Below are positions 52,299 to 63,800 of a stretch of 64,000 nucleotides of DNA, in pieces. Made by a program: the position numbers and the translations under genes. The stretch is from Apostichopus japonicus. Lineage: Eukaryota > Echinodermata > Holothuroidea > Aspidochirotida > Stichopodidae. Under the pieces are notes generated by a model. It was not told where the DNA came from. It made no database searches and worked only from the letters and a program-made list of their open reading frames with translations. The DNA lies in NCBI RefSeq assembly GCF_037975245.1, contig NC_092572.1, forward strand, positions 26,274,489 through 26,338,488, written 5' to 3'. Numbering within the stretch: the first letter of the stretch is position 1; every line of letters begins with the position of its first letter.

Positions 52299-52997
52299 CA
52301 TAGGCGTAGGAGCCTAATTTGACTGGGGGTGGGGGGGGGGGGCTGTAACGACTTGCCCGAAAAATATAACCAAAATTTTTCTCAGCGCGCACTCAACATC
52401 TTAATGTGCATATCATATATGCATTCATCGGTTATTACATCACATGCAAATAATCGATAAATGCCTAAAAAAAAAATTCACAAACACACTGCAAATGTTC
52501 TTCTTTCAGTAGGTGCCCGAAAAATTCTCAGCATATTGCTCGAATTTTCACCAACAATATTCAAAAACACATTGCAAATTATTCTTCTTTCAGTAGGTGC
52601 CCGAAAAATTCTCAGCATAATGCCCGAATTTTTACCAAAAAAATTCAAAAACACATTGCAAATTATTCTGCTTTCAGTAGGTGCCCGAAAAATTCTCAGC
52701 ATATTGCCCGAATTTTCACCCAAAAAAGTCAAAAACACAATGCAAATTATTCTGCTTTCCGTAGGTGCCCGAAAAATTCTCAGCATATTGCCAGAATTTT
52801 CACCCAAAAAAAATTCACAAACAAACTGCAAATTATTCTTCTCTCAGTTGGTGCCCGAAAAATTCTCAGCATATTGCCCGAATTATACAAAAAAAATCAA
52901 AAACACACTGCAAATTTTCTTCTTTCATTAGGTGCAGAAAAATTCTCAGCATGTTGCCCGAATTTTCACCAAAAATTTTGGTTGGGAGGGCTGTAGC
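52299..52997. mobile_element. hAT-like element fragment carrying an 84-bp minisatellite
   Basis: The left end CATAGGCGTAGGAGCC and the following 150 bp match the nested element at 44503. The interior expands one segment, found once at 45.63 kb, into six tandem units of 81-86 bp (starts near 52509, 52592, 52676, 52761, 52846 and 52927). The right terminal repeat is missing: similarity ends about 20 bp short of it near 52997. No target duplication could be recognised. Confidence 0.7.
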
Positions 52998-54728
52998 GTA
53001 TCACTTAACGCTATTCACACAACGGACTTGGCATGGTCTTCATATCACTACACGCTATATATAGTGAACAATGAACATATTAACAAACCTTGAATGTATG
53101 CAAATGAAAGAAGAATGCCTTCAGTTGAACATCAACCTTCATGAGAAGTATTAGAAATTTAAAAGAAGAACTTAGAAGAAGTATACTGCTACCACCATTT
53201 ATTCTGCAATAATCCATCATGATAAAGATTTTAGAATACATAAAATTAAATTGAACTCAGTCAATGAGGGGTGACCACATACACAAGTAGAATAAAAACC
53301 TCTTTACATTCGAATGCAACACTTCAACCAAGTATGACTTCTGATACAGGCAGCAGGATTGAACAGGTCTTTATTTTGATGTCTTCAATGACCTGTAGAA
53401 TACCTGTAGAGTTTTTAATGTACCTTTTGAGGGTGTAGAAATGAGCATTCTCTGCCAAAGTGACATGACTGAAAGTTAACTTAACAATAAGAAAGTAGAC
53501 ACTAGACACAAGGAAATTCTGGCAGCCAGTCAGGAACTCAGACAAGAGTGGCATGGAAATACAATGAGATGTGCTAAACATTGCAAATGGAAGGGAAGTG
53601 CCACAGATTTTAATATCTCTACAAGTACGGACTTGTTTTACTTTGGTCTAATTGAATTCTGACATTGCAACGAGGAGAGTCACTGGGTGGTTAGTAAATC
53701 AACAATTATTGCCACCTCATGATAGCTTTCATCAACTGAACCAGTTAAATTTCATAGCAGATAAATCAGAATACACTTCATAATGATAGAAGGCACCATT
53801 CTGCCTTGCAGCCTAATGGTCATTACCTTGGTCCTATAATTGGGACTAACCTTTTTGGCGGTTATACCGTTTAGTTATACACTTGTTAGGAGAATATATG
53901 AATCAACAGTAATATTTAAACCCTGCTCCTTTCTGAGCACCAATTAGTTTCATGACAATGAAGTGTGATAAGAATTAAGGAAAAAAAGATACAATTGTTT
54001 TAAATTAATTTCTAAGAAAATGGTTTGAAGGTATCCATGAGAAGAAAACACACAGAAACTCTGAAATATATCTGCATTTTCTGAATACTATTATTACTGA
54101 GAAATTTGAATATTCATACCTGCACAGCAGATAGTTTGCATACAAATGTTTCCTCTGTAATTTCTTTTGCCCCTGAGAAATTAATTCCAAACTATTCTTG
54201 TGCCATTAGCATAGGTGCTGATAGCAAATTATTCAACTTAATTCAGGAGGCAGCTTAATTTTACCACTAAAACTAATTATTACTTCATAAACCTTGATTT
54301 ATGTAAATTCATCTTAACTTGAATTGAACAGAATGTAAACAAATCATAGGTTTAGGTAATCATTTGAGAATGAATTCTAGGTTGCACACACATATTAGGA
54401 GTGAATTTTAGATTTAATAACATTTTAAACATGATTCTAGGAGAAACATTTCATGTCAATGTATCTTAAGGTGAAAACAAGTTGTCATGTGGTGAATAAT
54501 AGTTAACGCCGGTGGATCAATTTAGTTTGGATATACAATTAACAACTTTCTGAGAAAAAGTGTGGTAAAGTTTGTAAGACATCGATATTAATATATTTCC
54601 CTCAAAAACATGTTATGTTCCTAACCATTAAAGCTTACAAAAAATAAAGTAAAACCTAAACCAAAGACAAGCAGTAATATACAACCACCACCATTTTTTT
54701 TTAGTAGCCTTGTTGACTTTTGCAGGGC
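52998..54728. other. 3' flank and probable 3' UTR of gene B
   Basis: AT-rich sequence below the gene B stop codon. The minus-strand frame 53324-53581 has no domain motifs. Several minus-strand AATAAA-like signals are possible (TTTATT on the plus strand near 53196 and 53369), but none can be chosen. Confidence 0.4.
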
Positions 54729-54802
54729 CTAGGACTTTTTAAATCTCAGCAAGGAATCTGTCAGGCCATCAGCACTGTAAGTCCATTCGGTTTCTGTGGT
54801 AT
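54729..54802 (-). CDS. Gene B terminal exon with stop codon
   Basis: From a TTTTTTCAG acceptor the exon reads DTTETEWTYSADGLTDSLL, then RFKKS and TAG at 54729-54731. It enters in phase 1, matching the preceding small exon. The tail is short and hydrophilic with no membrane anchor. The 3' UTR must lie below 54729; no single polyadenylation signal could be picked with confidence. Confidence 0.62.
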
Positions 54803-57800
54803 CTGAAAAAACAGAAGAAAACGAAAGAACTGAATACAACTGAATCGTGGTATAGCATTGATGCAAAACTAATCATATAACAATATGCAAAATGTGCATG
54901 TATTAATTATGTACATTATGACAGACTGGCAAATTATCATTTCGAGTTAAATCTCATTGACCCTCGCTTGGAAAAATTGTGCTTTTCATGTTATATCGTG
55001 TGATCTACGAAGTAACCAACGCTGTCGTCCTTATGTTACTTTAGCAGAAGTCACGCTTACTGTGTGCATTTATTGTGTTGACTTCTGCTGGAGTGAGATA
55101 AGGAAGACAGCATTGGTTAATTCGTAGATCAAGTGCTACCCGGGAAAATCACAGCATTTTCCTGGTATAAACTATGCGAGGGCTAATCAGGTTGAACTCG
55201 TAATGATGAAGGGAGCAGCAAAAAAAGTAATAGCTAGAATAGGAATGAATTTGGTGTGTTTTTACTAATCTTACAGTAAGTGCATTATGCGATACTGTAG
55301 ATATCGAATGGCACTCCTATAAATGAAATATTTACGTTGGCATGATCACCAATATGAAGGCTGATTAGTTCAGTTGGTGGAGCAGAGGACTATAGAAATG
55401 CAACAAGCAAAGTTAAAATTCTACTCAAGCCAATAAACTTCTTTTATTATGCCTTAAAATTTATGTTGGTGCATGTTACATTTCACTCTTAGAGGGATCT
55501 TCCTCGGGAGCAGATTGACATAAATTAAACTGAACAAATGAACAAAGGTGTCAAAAAATTGAACAAAAGTTGCAAGATAAAAATAACTAACAAATATGGC
55601 TGTCTGTTGGCACAGCTTGTTCTCTTAGAGATTTATCCAGTAATACCCCCTTGTAAATAGCCTGCTAGGAACTTCAGACCCTCTACCGTTTGCAGACGCA
55701 CCTAAGTATGCGTTTAGTATACAAGCAAGTTCTCAAAAGGAGTAAAACAAAAATGGAACTGCTTAAAAAAGGTAATGCAATTTGTAGATGTCATAAATGT
55801 CACACAAAGGACACACAATATACATTGTTTTGCTCTTATTGGCCTTGTCAGACAATATAAAAGGAGCAGAGTAAGGGTTGATCAAGCTGTATGTCTGATG
55901 CTTTCACATCAAATAATCCCAAAATGATCTTACAAACTATGTCAATAACTTTATCTTCACATTGAATTAATCATGGTTTGTATAGCCCTTTACACCAAAT
56001 CTAAATGTCATAACAGATTATCACTCACCAGTCATATCAGCTCTAATGGATCGACGTTTCCTTCCCACTGGTATAGCTTCTGAACCAAAGAAATATAAAA
56101 ATCACATTATTGTACATGTTATCTTTGTTGCTTACAGAAGAAAGAGGATGAGGGTACATGATGTAAGTATGCAGGGCTCTAATTGACCATTAAGGCAGAC
56201 GGCAAATAGTTATTTGGTGATCATACCGATTGCCATAATACCTTTAAGAATCATCTGACATAATAGCAACAAACTGCAGTAACCCTTTAATCAAGTTGCA
56301 GTAGGTGCCTTCATAATGATCTGGATCAGGACTCAGAAATTCAAACCAAACTCAAGTGATTTAGGCACCAGCAGTAAACGTTAAAGATCTAGATGTACAT
56401 GTTTACAAATGATTTCAAGAATTGGTGCTGTTTGCTGTCATTTTCTGTACGTGTTTTTTCTAAAGTTGGTAAAAAATGCCTTTGTTCTGTTATGAAGGCT
56501 ACAACATTACCATCGTGACCTGGCATTTCAATAATAAATAGGCTACAAGGCAATACCTAACTTACCCTTAACGTGTTGTCAAGGTTCTATCTATCATTGA
56601 TGACTTTTAATCTGAAACAACACTTGTATATAATGATGCATGTGAAATAGGAATATTCAAGTCTTGCAGGAAGTTAACAAAGGAGAAACTTTGTCCAACT
56701 ACAGACACTGGGGTGATAGCTGGGGTGATAGAAAAACAGAAACTTTTTATGATATAAGTTATTATGCTAATTGTGTGGTTATATGCAAAGCAATAAAATG
56801 AGTAAAACTACATACAATCAGCTTACCTTCTATTTGGACGACAAATCCTCTTTCCGCAACAGCATTTTCAGAGGTACTCACAAAACTAATCCAGAGTGTG
56901 TTGCCACCAACTACAGTTTCACCTAAACTTCCTGATGTGTCATAGGTATTCAAAACATTATTTCCAATGACCCCACCGGCACCAATGGAGAGCCTATCAG
57001 CAAGGTTGTTATCAGGCGGGGGTACCATGAAAAAGAGAAGTGTGGCCTCTAAGATGACAGTTGATGTCACCACAGTATTATATGTCATGCCTTGTGGATA
57101 GGGATCAGGAAATGATACTGAAGTAACAAAGAAGCCTTGCGGTGATTGCGGATCAAAGACTCCTGTTTAAAGAAAAAATGAAATCATATATTTACATTGT
57201 TATATGCAAGTACAATTCTTCATGAAATTGTAAAATTGATAAACAGGTCAAATATATCTCTTCTTTTAATTAAAAATGATCTGGAATGATAACTGTAGTC
57301 ATTCAGTGTTTCATTCAGTGCAAGACAAGAACATGAAAGCTTTGATTTTCTTGCTGCTGCAACTGACAAACTAAAAGTAATTGAGAATTTGATAGCAGTA
57401 ACTGATTCATTACAACAGTAAACACGGTGGAGTAAGTGACATTTGATCGGACACTCTTTACTTTACTACCACTGTGGTATCACTACTAACACATTATAGT
57501 GATGGGACGGTAAATACAAAATTGCTCCCAGATACACATTCCCAACTTTGGTCAGTTCTGCAGGTAGTTCATTCATCATTTATTTATTGAACTTAAAATC
57601 ATATTAGAAAAGAAGGAAAATACAAAGAAGAAAACACAACCCCCCCCCTCCCCCTTCAACTAAAAACACACATAACAGTTTTTGAGTTTTCAATGAACAT
57701 ATCTTTGATTGCTGTTGTAGGCTGATGCAGTAGTTTGGTTTAGTGTATGGTTTACTTAAGATATTACTAATGTATCAACCAATAGAAAATTACGGTACCT

Positions 57801-60800
57801 GGGGATTTTCAACACCCTAAATACAATTATAACTATGGGATTCGATTGCACTTACTTGCAAAACAACATTGGCTTTGTGATTGGCTAGAAGAACATGTGC
57901 AGCAGACATCAACAGGGTTCGTTGAAGTCACAAGGGCATTATTTGCTGCAGTACAAGATGATACTTGTCCTGCTGGACACACCGGATTGGCAAATGAAAC
58001 CCTTACGACACCATTTCCAACTTGTGTTTCTGTTACCTGACCAGGGCATTCTGCAAATGTTTGTGTCACAGCTAAGAGTAGAAACAGACAATTACAATCA
58101 TAAACTCTATCAGAGCCATAGAGGATTCCACAAATCGGTTTGGATAAATATGAAACTGTAGGAATGATACAATCAAGCAAAGAGATCACATTTTAAAGCG
58201 GCTTTGTGCATTAAGGTTATCAATAATGTTACAAAACCTACAGAATATCACAGATTATTCCTAATCATAGTAATCAATGAGTTACGCAACATTCTTCCAC
58301 CTACACATACTTTATCTGATTTTGCCTATCAATATTACATGAATTGTTTTTTAATAATACATTTATTGATATGGAAATTGGTTACTAGTCAAGCTCAAAC
58401 TTCAATTATTTATAATGTTTTTAGAGTTAGGGCTAGTACTTATTTAGCCTCCAATTCTTAGTTCAAGTTCAAACAGTCCTCATGTTCTGATATGTCTGAC
58501 TCAATGAAAAACAAAGAAATGGGATTTCTGCAACATTATTGTAAATAACATTGAACCAGAGACACACCGTATTAATAGCCAGTTAACCAAAAAAAAACTA
58601 GAGCACAAATGGTGCAGAAGCTCATACCTTTTCGAGCTCAAAAATGTAGGGCCCTCAAAACTTTATGGCCCACCAAATTTCAGGCCATTTTTCAGATTCC
58701 ACCAATTTTGGGCCCATGAGGCCAAACAATTTAGGTTCAAAGACAAATTTATACCCCTAGTTCAAAACGGCGATAACCCGCCCCCCCCCCCCTCCGTTAG
58801 CAGAATCCTGGCCACACCACTGGCTATAATTCCTATTTTCCCCCTTTAAAGCTCAGCATTTTGCGTTGGGTCGCTTTTTTCCACCTTTTTAACATGTGCA
58901 TCGATTTTTTTAACATGTATCACTCATAAAACAGCAAATTAAGATACCATCCAAGTTTCACCCTGCCAAGAGCGTTAATAAGCGAGTAATTAACGATTTA
59001 TATCGATAACGAGTAAAAGTGTCCTCGACAAATTTTTCATATCTCCAAATCCACTAGTTTGAATTCCACCAATCAGTGAATAGTATGTTTATTCATGAGC
59101 ATTTTGCGTTTGGTCGCCGTGTTCTACTTTTTTGACATGTCCATCGAGTTTTTTACATGTATCAAATCACAAAACCGCAAATTAAGATATTAGCCAAGTT
59201 TTTCCCTGCCAAAAACGTTAATTGGCGAGTATTCCACATACAAAATTAAATCGCATTCAGTTCCCAAACCCACTAGTTTGAATTCAACCAATGCAGGTTT
59301 AGTTATGAGCTGTTGCTAAAAATAGATTCAAGACTTTGCGTTGGGAGTTGTTATGCAACTCCCTGGTACAACTGCCATATAGACTGTACACAAATCAAGG
59401 GTGGTGTTATATTACGTATCTGTCAATGACGTTCGTAGTGTTTAAATATTCATATTATGGGCGAGGTTTATTGGGTTCCCAACGGAAAATATCTTGGAGA
59501 ACAACAAAGTTGAAAGCTGCAATTTTTTCGACTTTTATGCCACCATTTGAAGTAAAATATAAATAGATAAGCTAGTTATGTATGTCGTTATGGCATAGTG
59601 GAGTCAGTGAGGTTAAGAAATATTATAGTCCAGGACGCAAAATGCTGCTTTAAGTCCTATTTTACCCACTCTCTCAAACAATACCACTGACCTACCCTAT
59701 TAAACTTTCTCCCCTCTACCTGAGCAGAAATAACTTCACAAGCACTCCTTCCCAAAATTTTGGCTGGCTGCCTACATACCTCAGGCCCAAAGACTTTTAA
59801 GAATCGGCAAGTGCTGATTGGCTATAGGGCTCTCATGCTTACAGTTCAACAGTTAATAACAACTCCCAATCCTGCTTTGTAATTCCACTAACAGTCTCTG
59901 CAGAGCTTAACCACAAATGTAAACAAACACTGCAGAGACTGGTAGATAAATTAAAGGAGCTTAGGAAAAATGTGAAGGCTCAGATTTTTTTAAACAATGG
60001 GGATTAATTGTAATTAATTAACTTTTGACCCAAAATTTTTAGGCATCACCTTATTCATACACAATCCAACAATCATCAGTTCAACTTTGAATATGATCCA
60101 TTGAAATCTTGAGGAGATTGAGATATTTGAAAATATTACAAAGAATGACCCCCAATGACCTCCTAAATGACATTTGACCTCAATTTTCCGAACACCACTC
60201 GTAACCCTCATCCCGAGGAACGTTGTGACCAAGTTCCCATTATAACTGGCCATACACTGTATGAACAGAAGCAATTTGAAAATATAGGGATGCGGCCCGG
60301 GCCACAAAAGACCCCTAGTTGATCTTTGATCTCAAATTCATGAACACCCTGAAGATAAACTTCCATAGTACTATCGTGACAAACCCTCAACATTGTACCA
60401 TGGAATCTGTAGGAGAAGAAGCATTTTGCGTATTTCCACAAAATGGCCCATTACGGCCCACAGGTGACCTTTGACCCCAAATTTCGGACCATCTCTGATG
60501 GCCCTATACCCAATGGTCCTTGTGTCCAAGTTTCATGAAATTCCATTGAACACTGTGCGAGTGGGAGCGGTTTTACCAATTGTTGACGGATAGAGTGATA
60601 GAGTGATAGAATGATAGAGTGATAGAGTGATAGACGCCGCACTGTAACAATAGCTCACACCAGCATGCTGGTATGAGCTAAAAAAATAACAATAAGTCAG
60701 AAAAAAAAGTACAAAATCAGAATAAAATGGAATAAAATATAAAATACAAGTAGTGAAAGGATACCTTCATTAACTTGAAAAATAAATAAACATTCAGTTT

Positions 60801-63800
60801 GCAGGCCACCAAACATAGAAAAATAGGAGCAATATAGCATCTCTGTTCCCTCCCTCTATCCTTTTCTTTATAAACATTAATGTGTGCACATTTTGCAACT
60901 TAATTCTCCAGATGTGCACTGTACCAACAAGCCTAACTTTCACTAAAGCTGCAATGATAGACAAAATTGGTAGACAGATCCTATACAATTTCTTGTGAGA
61001 AACTTAGCAAGAGTCCAAGATAAATGTCAGTTAGTCCTATGTATATCCTTTGTTCTTTTAATAATTCGGGCAATTCCAATAACATCTTTCTGAATATTAA
61101 CAATGAAATATCTGGGAAGTCCTTTTGACAAACAAGCTGTAAAATGTATATCACATATTTAGGCCATCAAATGCTCAGTCTAGCATCAAGACCAATTGAT
61201 GTCACTCAGATGTGCCGACAAATGCATTAGAAAGCATATTACATTTATGGCGGCGAATAATGTTTATTAAAATGCATTAACAATTTTACAAGGTCATATG
61301 GTGTTGAATGTAACCCAGGGATGTTCAGCTGTTCATATGAAGATAAAGGAACACATGATGGTTAGGTTCTTATAACTTATGAAACAATGATTTAACATAA
61401 AGGCCTTCACTAACTCCTGGGGCGATGTCATCATCAATTTAGCCTTTCAGAAAGTTAGCTTAAACATGAATGTCTTGAAAACTGAATTAGCTATAGAAAC
61501 ATTACTAGCACCCAAATGTGTCTTTTTTCTGTAGACTTTAATGATATCAAGACAAAACTTCTACCTTATGTCATCCATCAGGAGGTACCAATTGTTTAGC
61601 CTCATCCATTTCAATGTATTATCCCATGAATTATCATGTTGTAACACACACTGTACAAAGACAATATCAGAACAATGATATGGCTAACCTAATTTTACGA
61701 GGAGAAATTCTCTCAGAGTAAAAGCTTATGGACATATACTCAAGTGTATATTGCCACATAGGGGAATAGGGTACTGAGCTGTTTCTTGAACTGATGGTTA
61801 CGTGACTCTCACACGGCTTTAATAGCCCCGCGGGACAAATGTTGTAGACGATAAACCCTAACATAACGGTACACAGTTAATTCTGTTGCTCAATTAGCAT
61901 TTAAATTTATGCAACATTAGCTTCACAGTGGTGCATGCTGTTTAAATTGGATCATCTCTAAAATAGTCAGTAAGAGAGAAATGGGACATTCGTAGCAACT
62001 AAGTGACTCCAGCTAAAACAGTTTTCATGCTTCTACTCACACTACAGCATAATATAACACACAAAACAGTCTGTATCAAACAGTCATCCTCTTGCTTCCA
62101 TCCCATTGATCACTGAGTATTGCTGGAAGTAGTAAACTGCAATGTTCATGTAGGAAATTGTGGATAATATGGCAGTGGGGTCTAGACTACAACTGATCAA
62201 GAGTATTGGGGGAAATTTATGCATAAAGCCTCAGTCAGTATTCTAGTATTAGTAAGAAGATTGTGCTTCCATCTCAAAGCAGAAATCTGGAAAACAAGAA
62301 CAAATTACATTTATTATTGGATAAAACCACAAACGTTTCATAGTGTTTTAACTTGTGACCAATGATCCCCAATGTCCTCAACTAATTCCCTTGACTAAAG
62401 AAGACAAAATGAAATTCAATGAGATTATATGTCACCCAAGTCTTGTATATTCTTACCTACAAACACATTGAAGGTACAAACATCAGATGAGCCAAGATTA
62501 TCTGAGCAACTGCATGTAACAGCAGTAGTTCCTGCTTGGAAAGTGCTACCAGCTTGAGGGTTGCAAGTGACTGCTAGAGTACCTTGTTCAGCATCATTAC
62601 AAGTGGGAGATGCTGTGAAACTGTTGACAGTGCCAACTGGACAACCAGACAACACAGGTGCAGTGTTTGCTGTTGAGTGAACCAAAGAAAACCACAACTT
62701 GAAGAAATGTCACATAATCGAGAATATTTTTGGGGGTTAATAGTAGAAGGCAGTCTTAGTTTTGGATTTTCAGATTATCCAACAAGATTATATGTCACCC
62801 AAGTCTTGTATATTCTTACCTACAAACACACTGAAGGTACAAACATCAGATGAGCCAAGATTATCTGAGCAACTGCATGTAACAGCAGTAGTTCCTGCTT
62901 GGAAAGTGCTACCAGCTTGAGGGTTGCAAGTGACTGCTAGAGTACCTTGTTCAGCATCATTACAAGTGGGAGATGCTGTGAAACTGTTGACAGTGCCAAC
63001 TGGACAACCAGACAACACAGGTGCAGTGTTTGCTGTTGAGTGAACCAAAGAAAACCACAACTTGAAGAAATGTCACATAATCGAGAATATTTTTGGGGGT
63101 TAATAGTAGAAGGCAGTCTTAGTTTTGGATTTTCAGATTATCCAACAAGATTATATGTCACCCAAGTCTTGTATATTCTTACCTACAAACACACTGAAGG
63201 TACAAACATCAGATGAGCCAAGATTATCTGAGCAACTGCATGTAACAGCAGTAGTTCCTGCTTGGAAAGTGCTACCAGCTTGAGGGTTGCAAGTGACTGC
63301 TAGAGTACCTTGTTCAGCATCATTACAAGTGGGAGATGCTGTGAAACTGTTGACAGTGCCAACTGGACAACCAGACAACACAGGTGCAGTGTTTGCTGTT
63401 GAGTGAACCAAAGAAAACCACAACTTGAAGAAATGTCACATAATCGAGAATATTTTTGGGGGTTAATAGTAGAAGGCAGTCTTAGTTTTGGATTTTCAGA
63501 TTATCCAACAAGATTATATGTCACCCAAGTCTTGTATATTCTTACCTACAAACACACTGAAGGTACAAACATCAGATGAGCCAAGATTATCTGAGCAACT
63601 GCATGTAACAGCAGTAGTTCCTGCTTGGAAAGTGCTACCAGCTTGAGGGTTGCAAGTGACTGCTAGACCACCCTGTTCAGCATCATTACAAGTGGGAGAT
63701 GCTGTGAAACTGTTGACAGTGCCAACTGGACAACCAGACAACACAGGTGCAGTGTTTGCTGTTGAGTGAACCAAAGAAAACCACAACTTGAAGAAATGTC

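Larger units (their letters stand above)
58599..60682. mobile_element. Helentron-like (HINE-like) insertion
   Basis: About 2.08 kb splits a block that is continuous in gene A (near 18235), so both borders are known to within a few bases. Near the left end lies AGCTCATACC (58619-58628) and at the right end its reverse, GGTATGAGCT (60670-60679). A 14-bp palindrome (ACCAGCATGCTGGT, 60659-60672) precedes the terminal CTAA. Inside the right half are three tandem units of about 150 bp and a GATAGAGT simple repeat. Asymmetric inverted ends, tandem repeats and a 3' hairpin fit Helentron-associated non-autonomous elements. No Rep/helicase is present. Confidence 0.6.

Noticed and set aside
52461-52931. 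156-codon frame with a repeated LLSVGARKILSI motif
   Set aside because: Produced by an 84-bp tandem repeat inside a hAT-like fragment. Both strands are open, and the single-copy homologue at 45.6 kb is not coding.
52500-52950. Possible CRISPR array
   Set aside because: The units are contiguous 81-86 bp tandem repeats without unique spacers, in a eukaryotic transposon.
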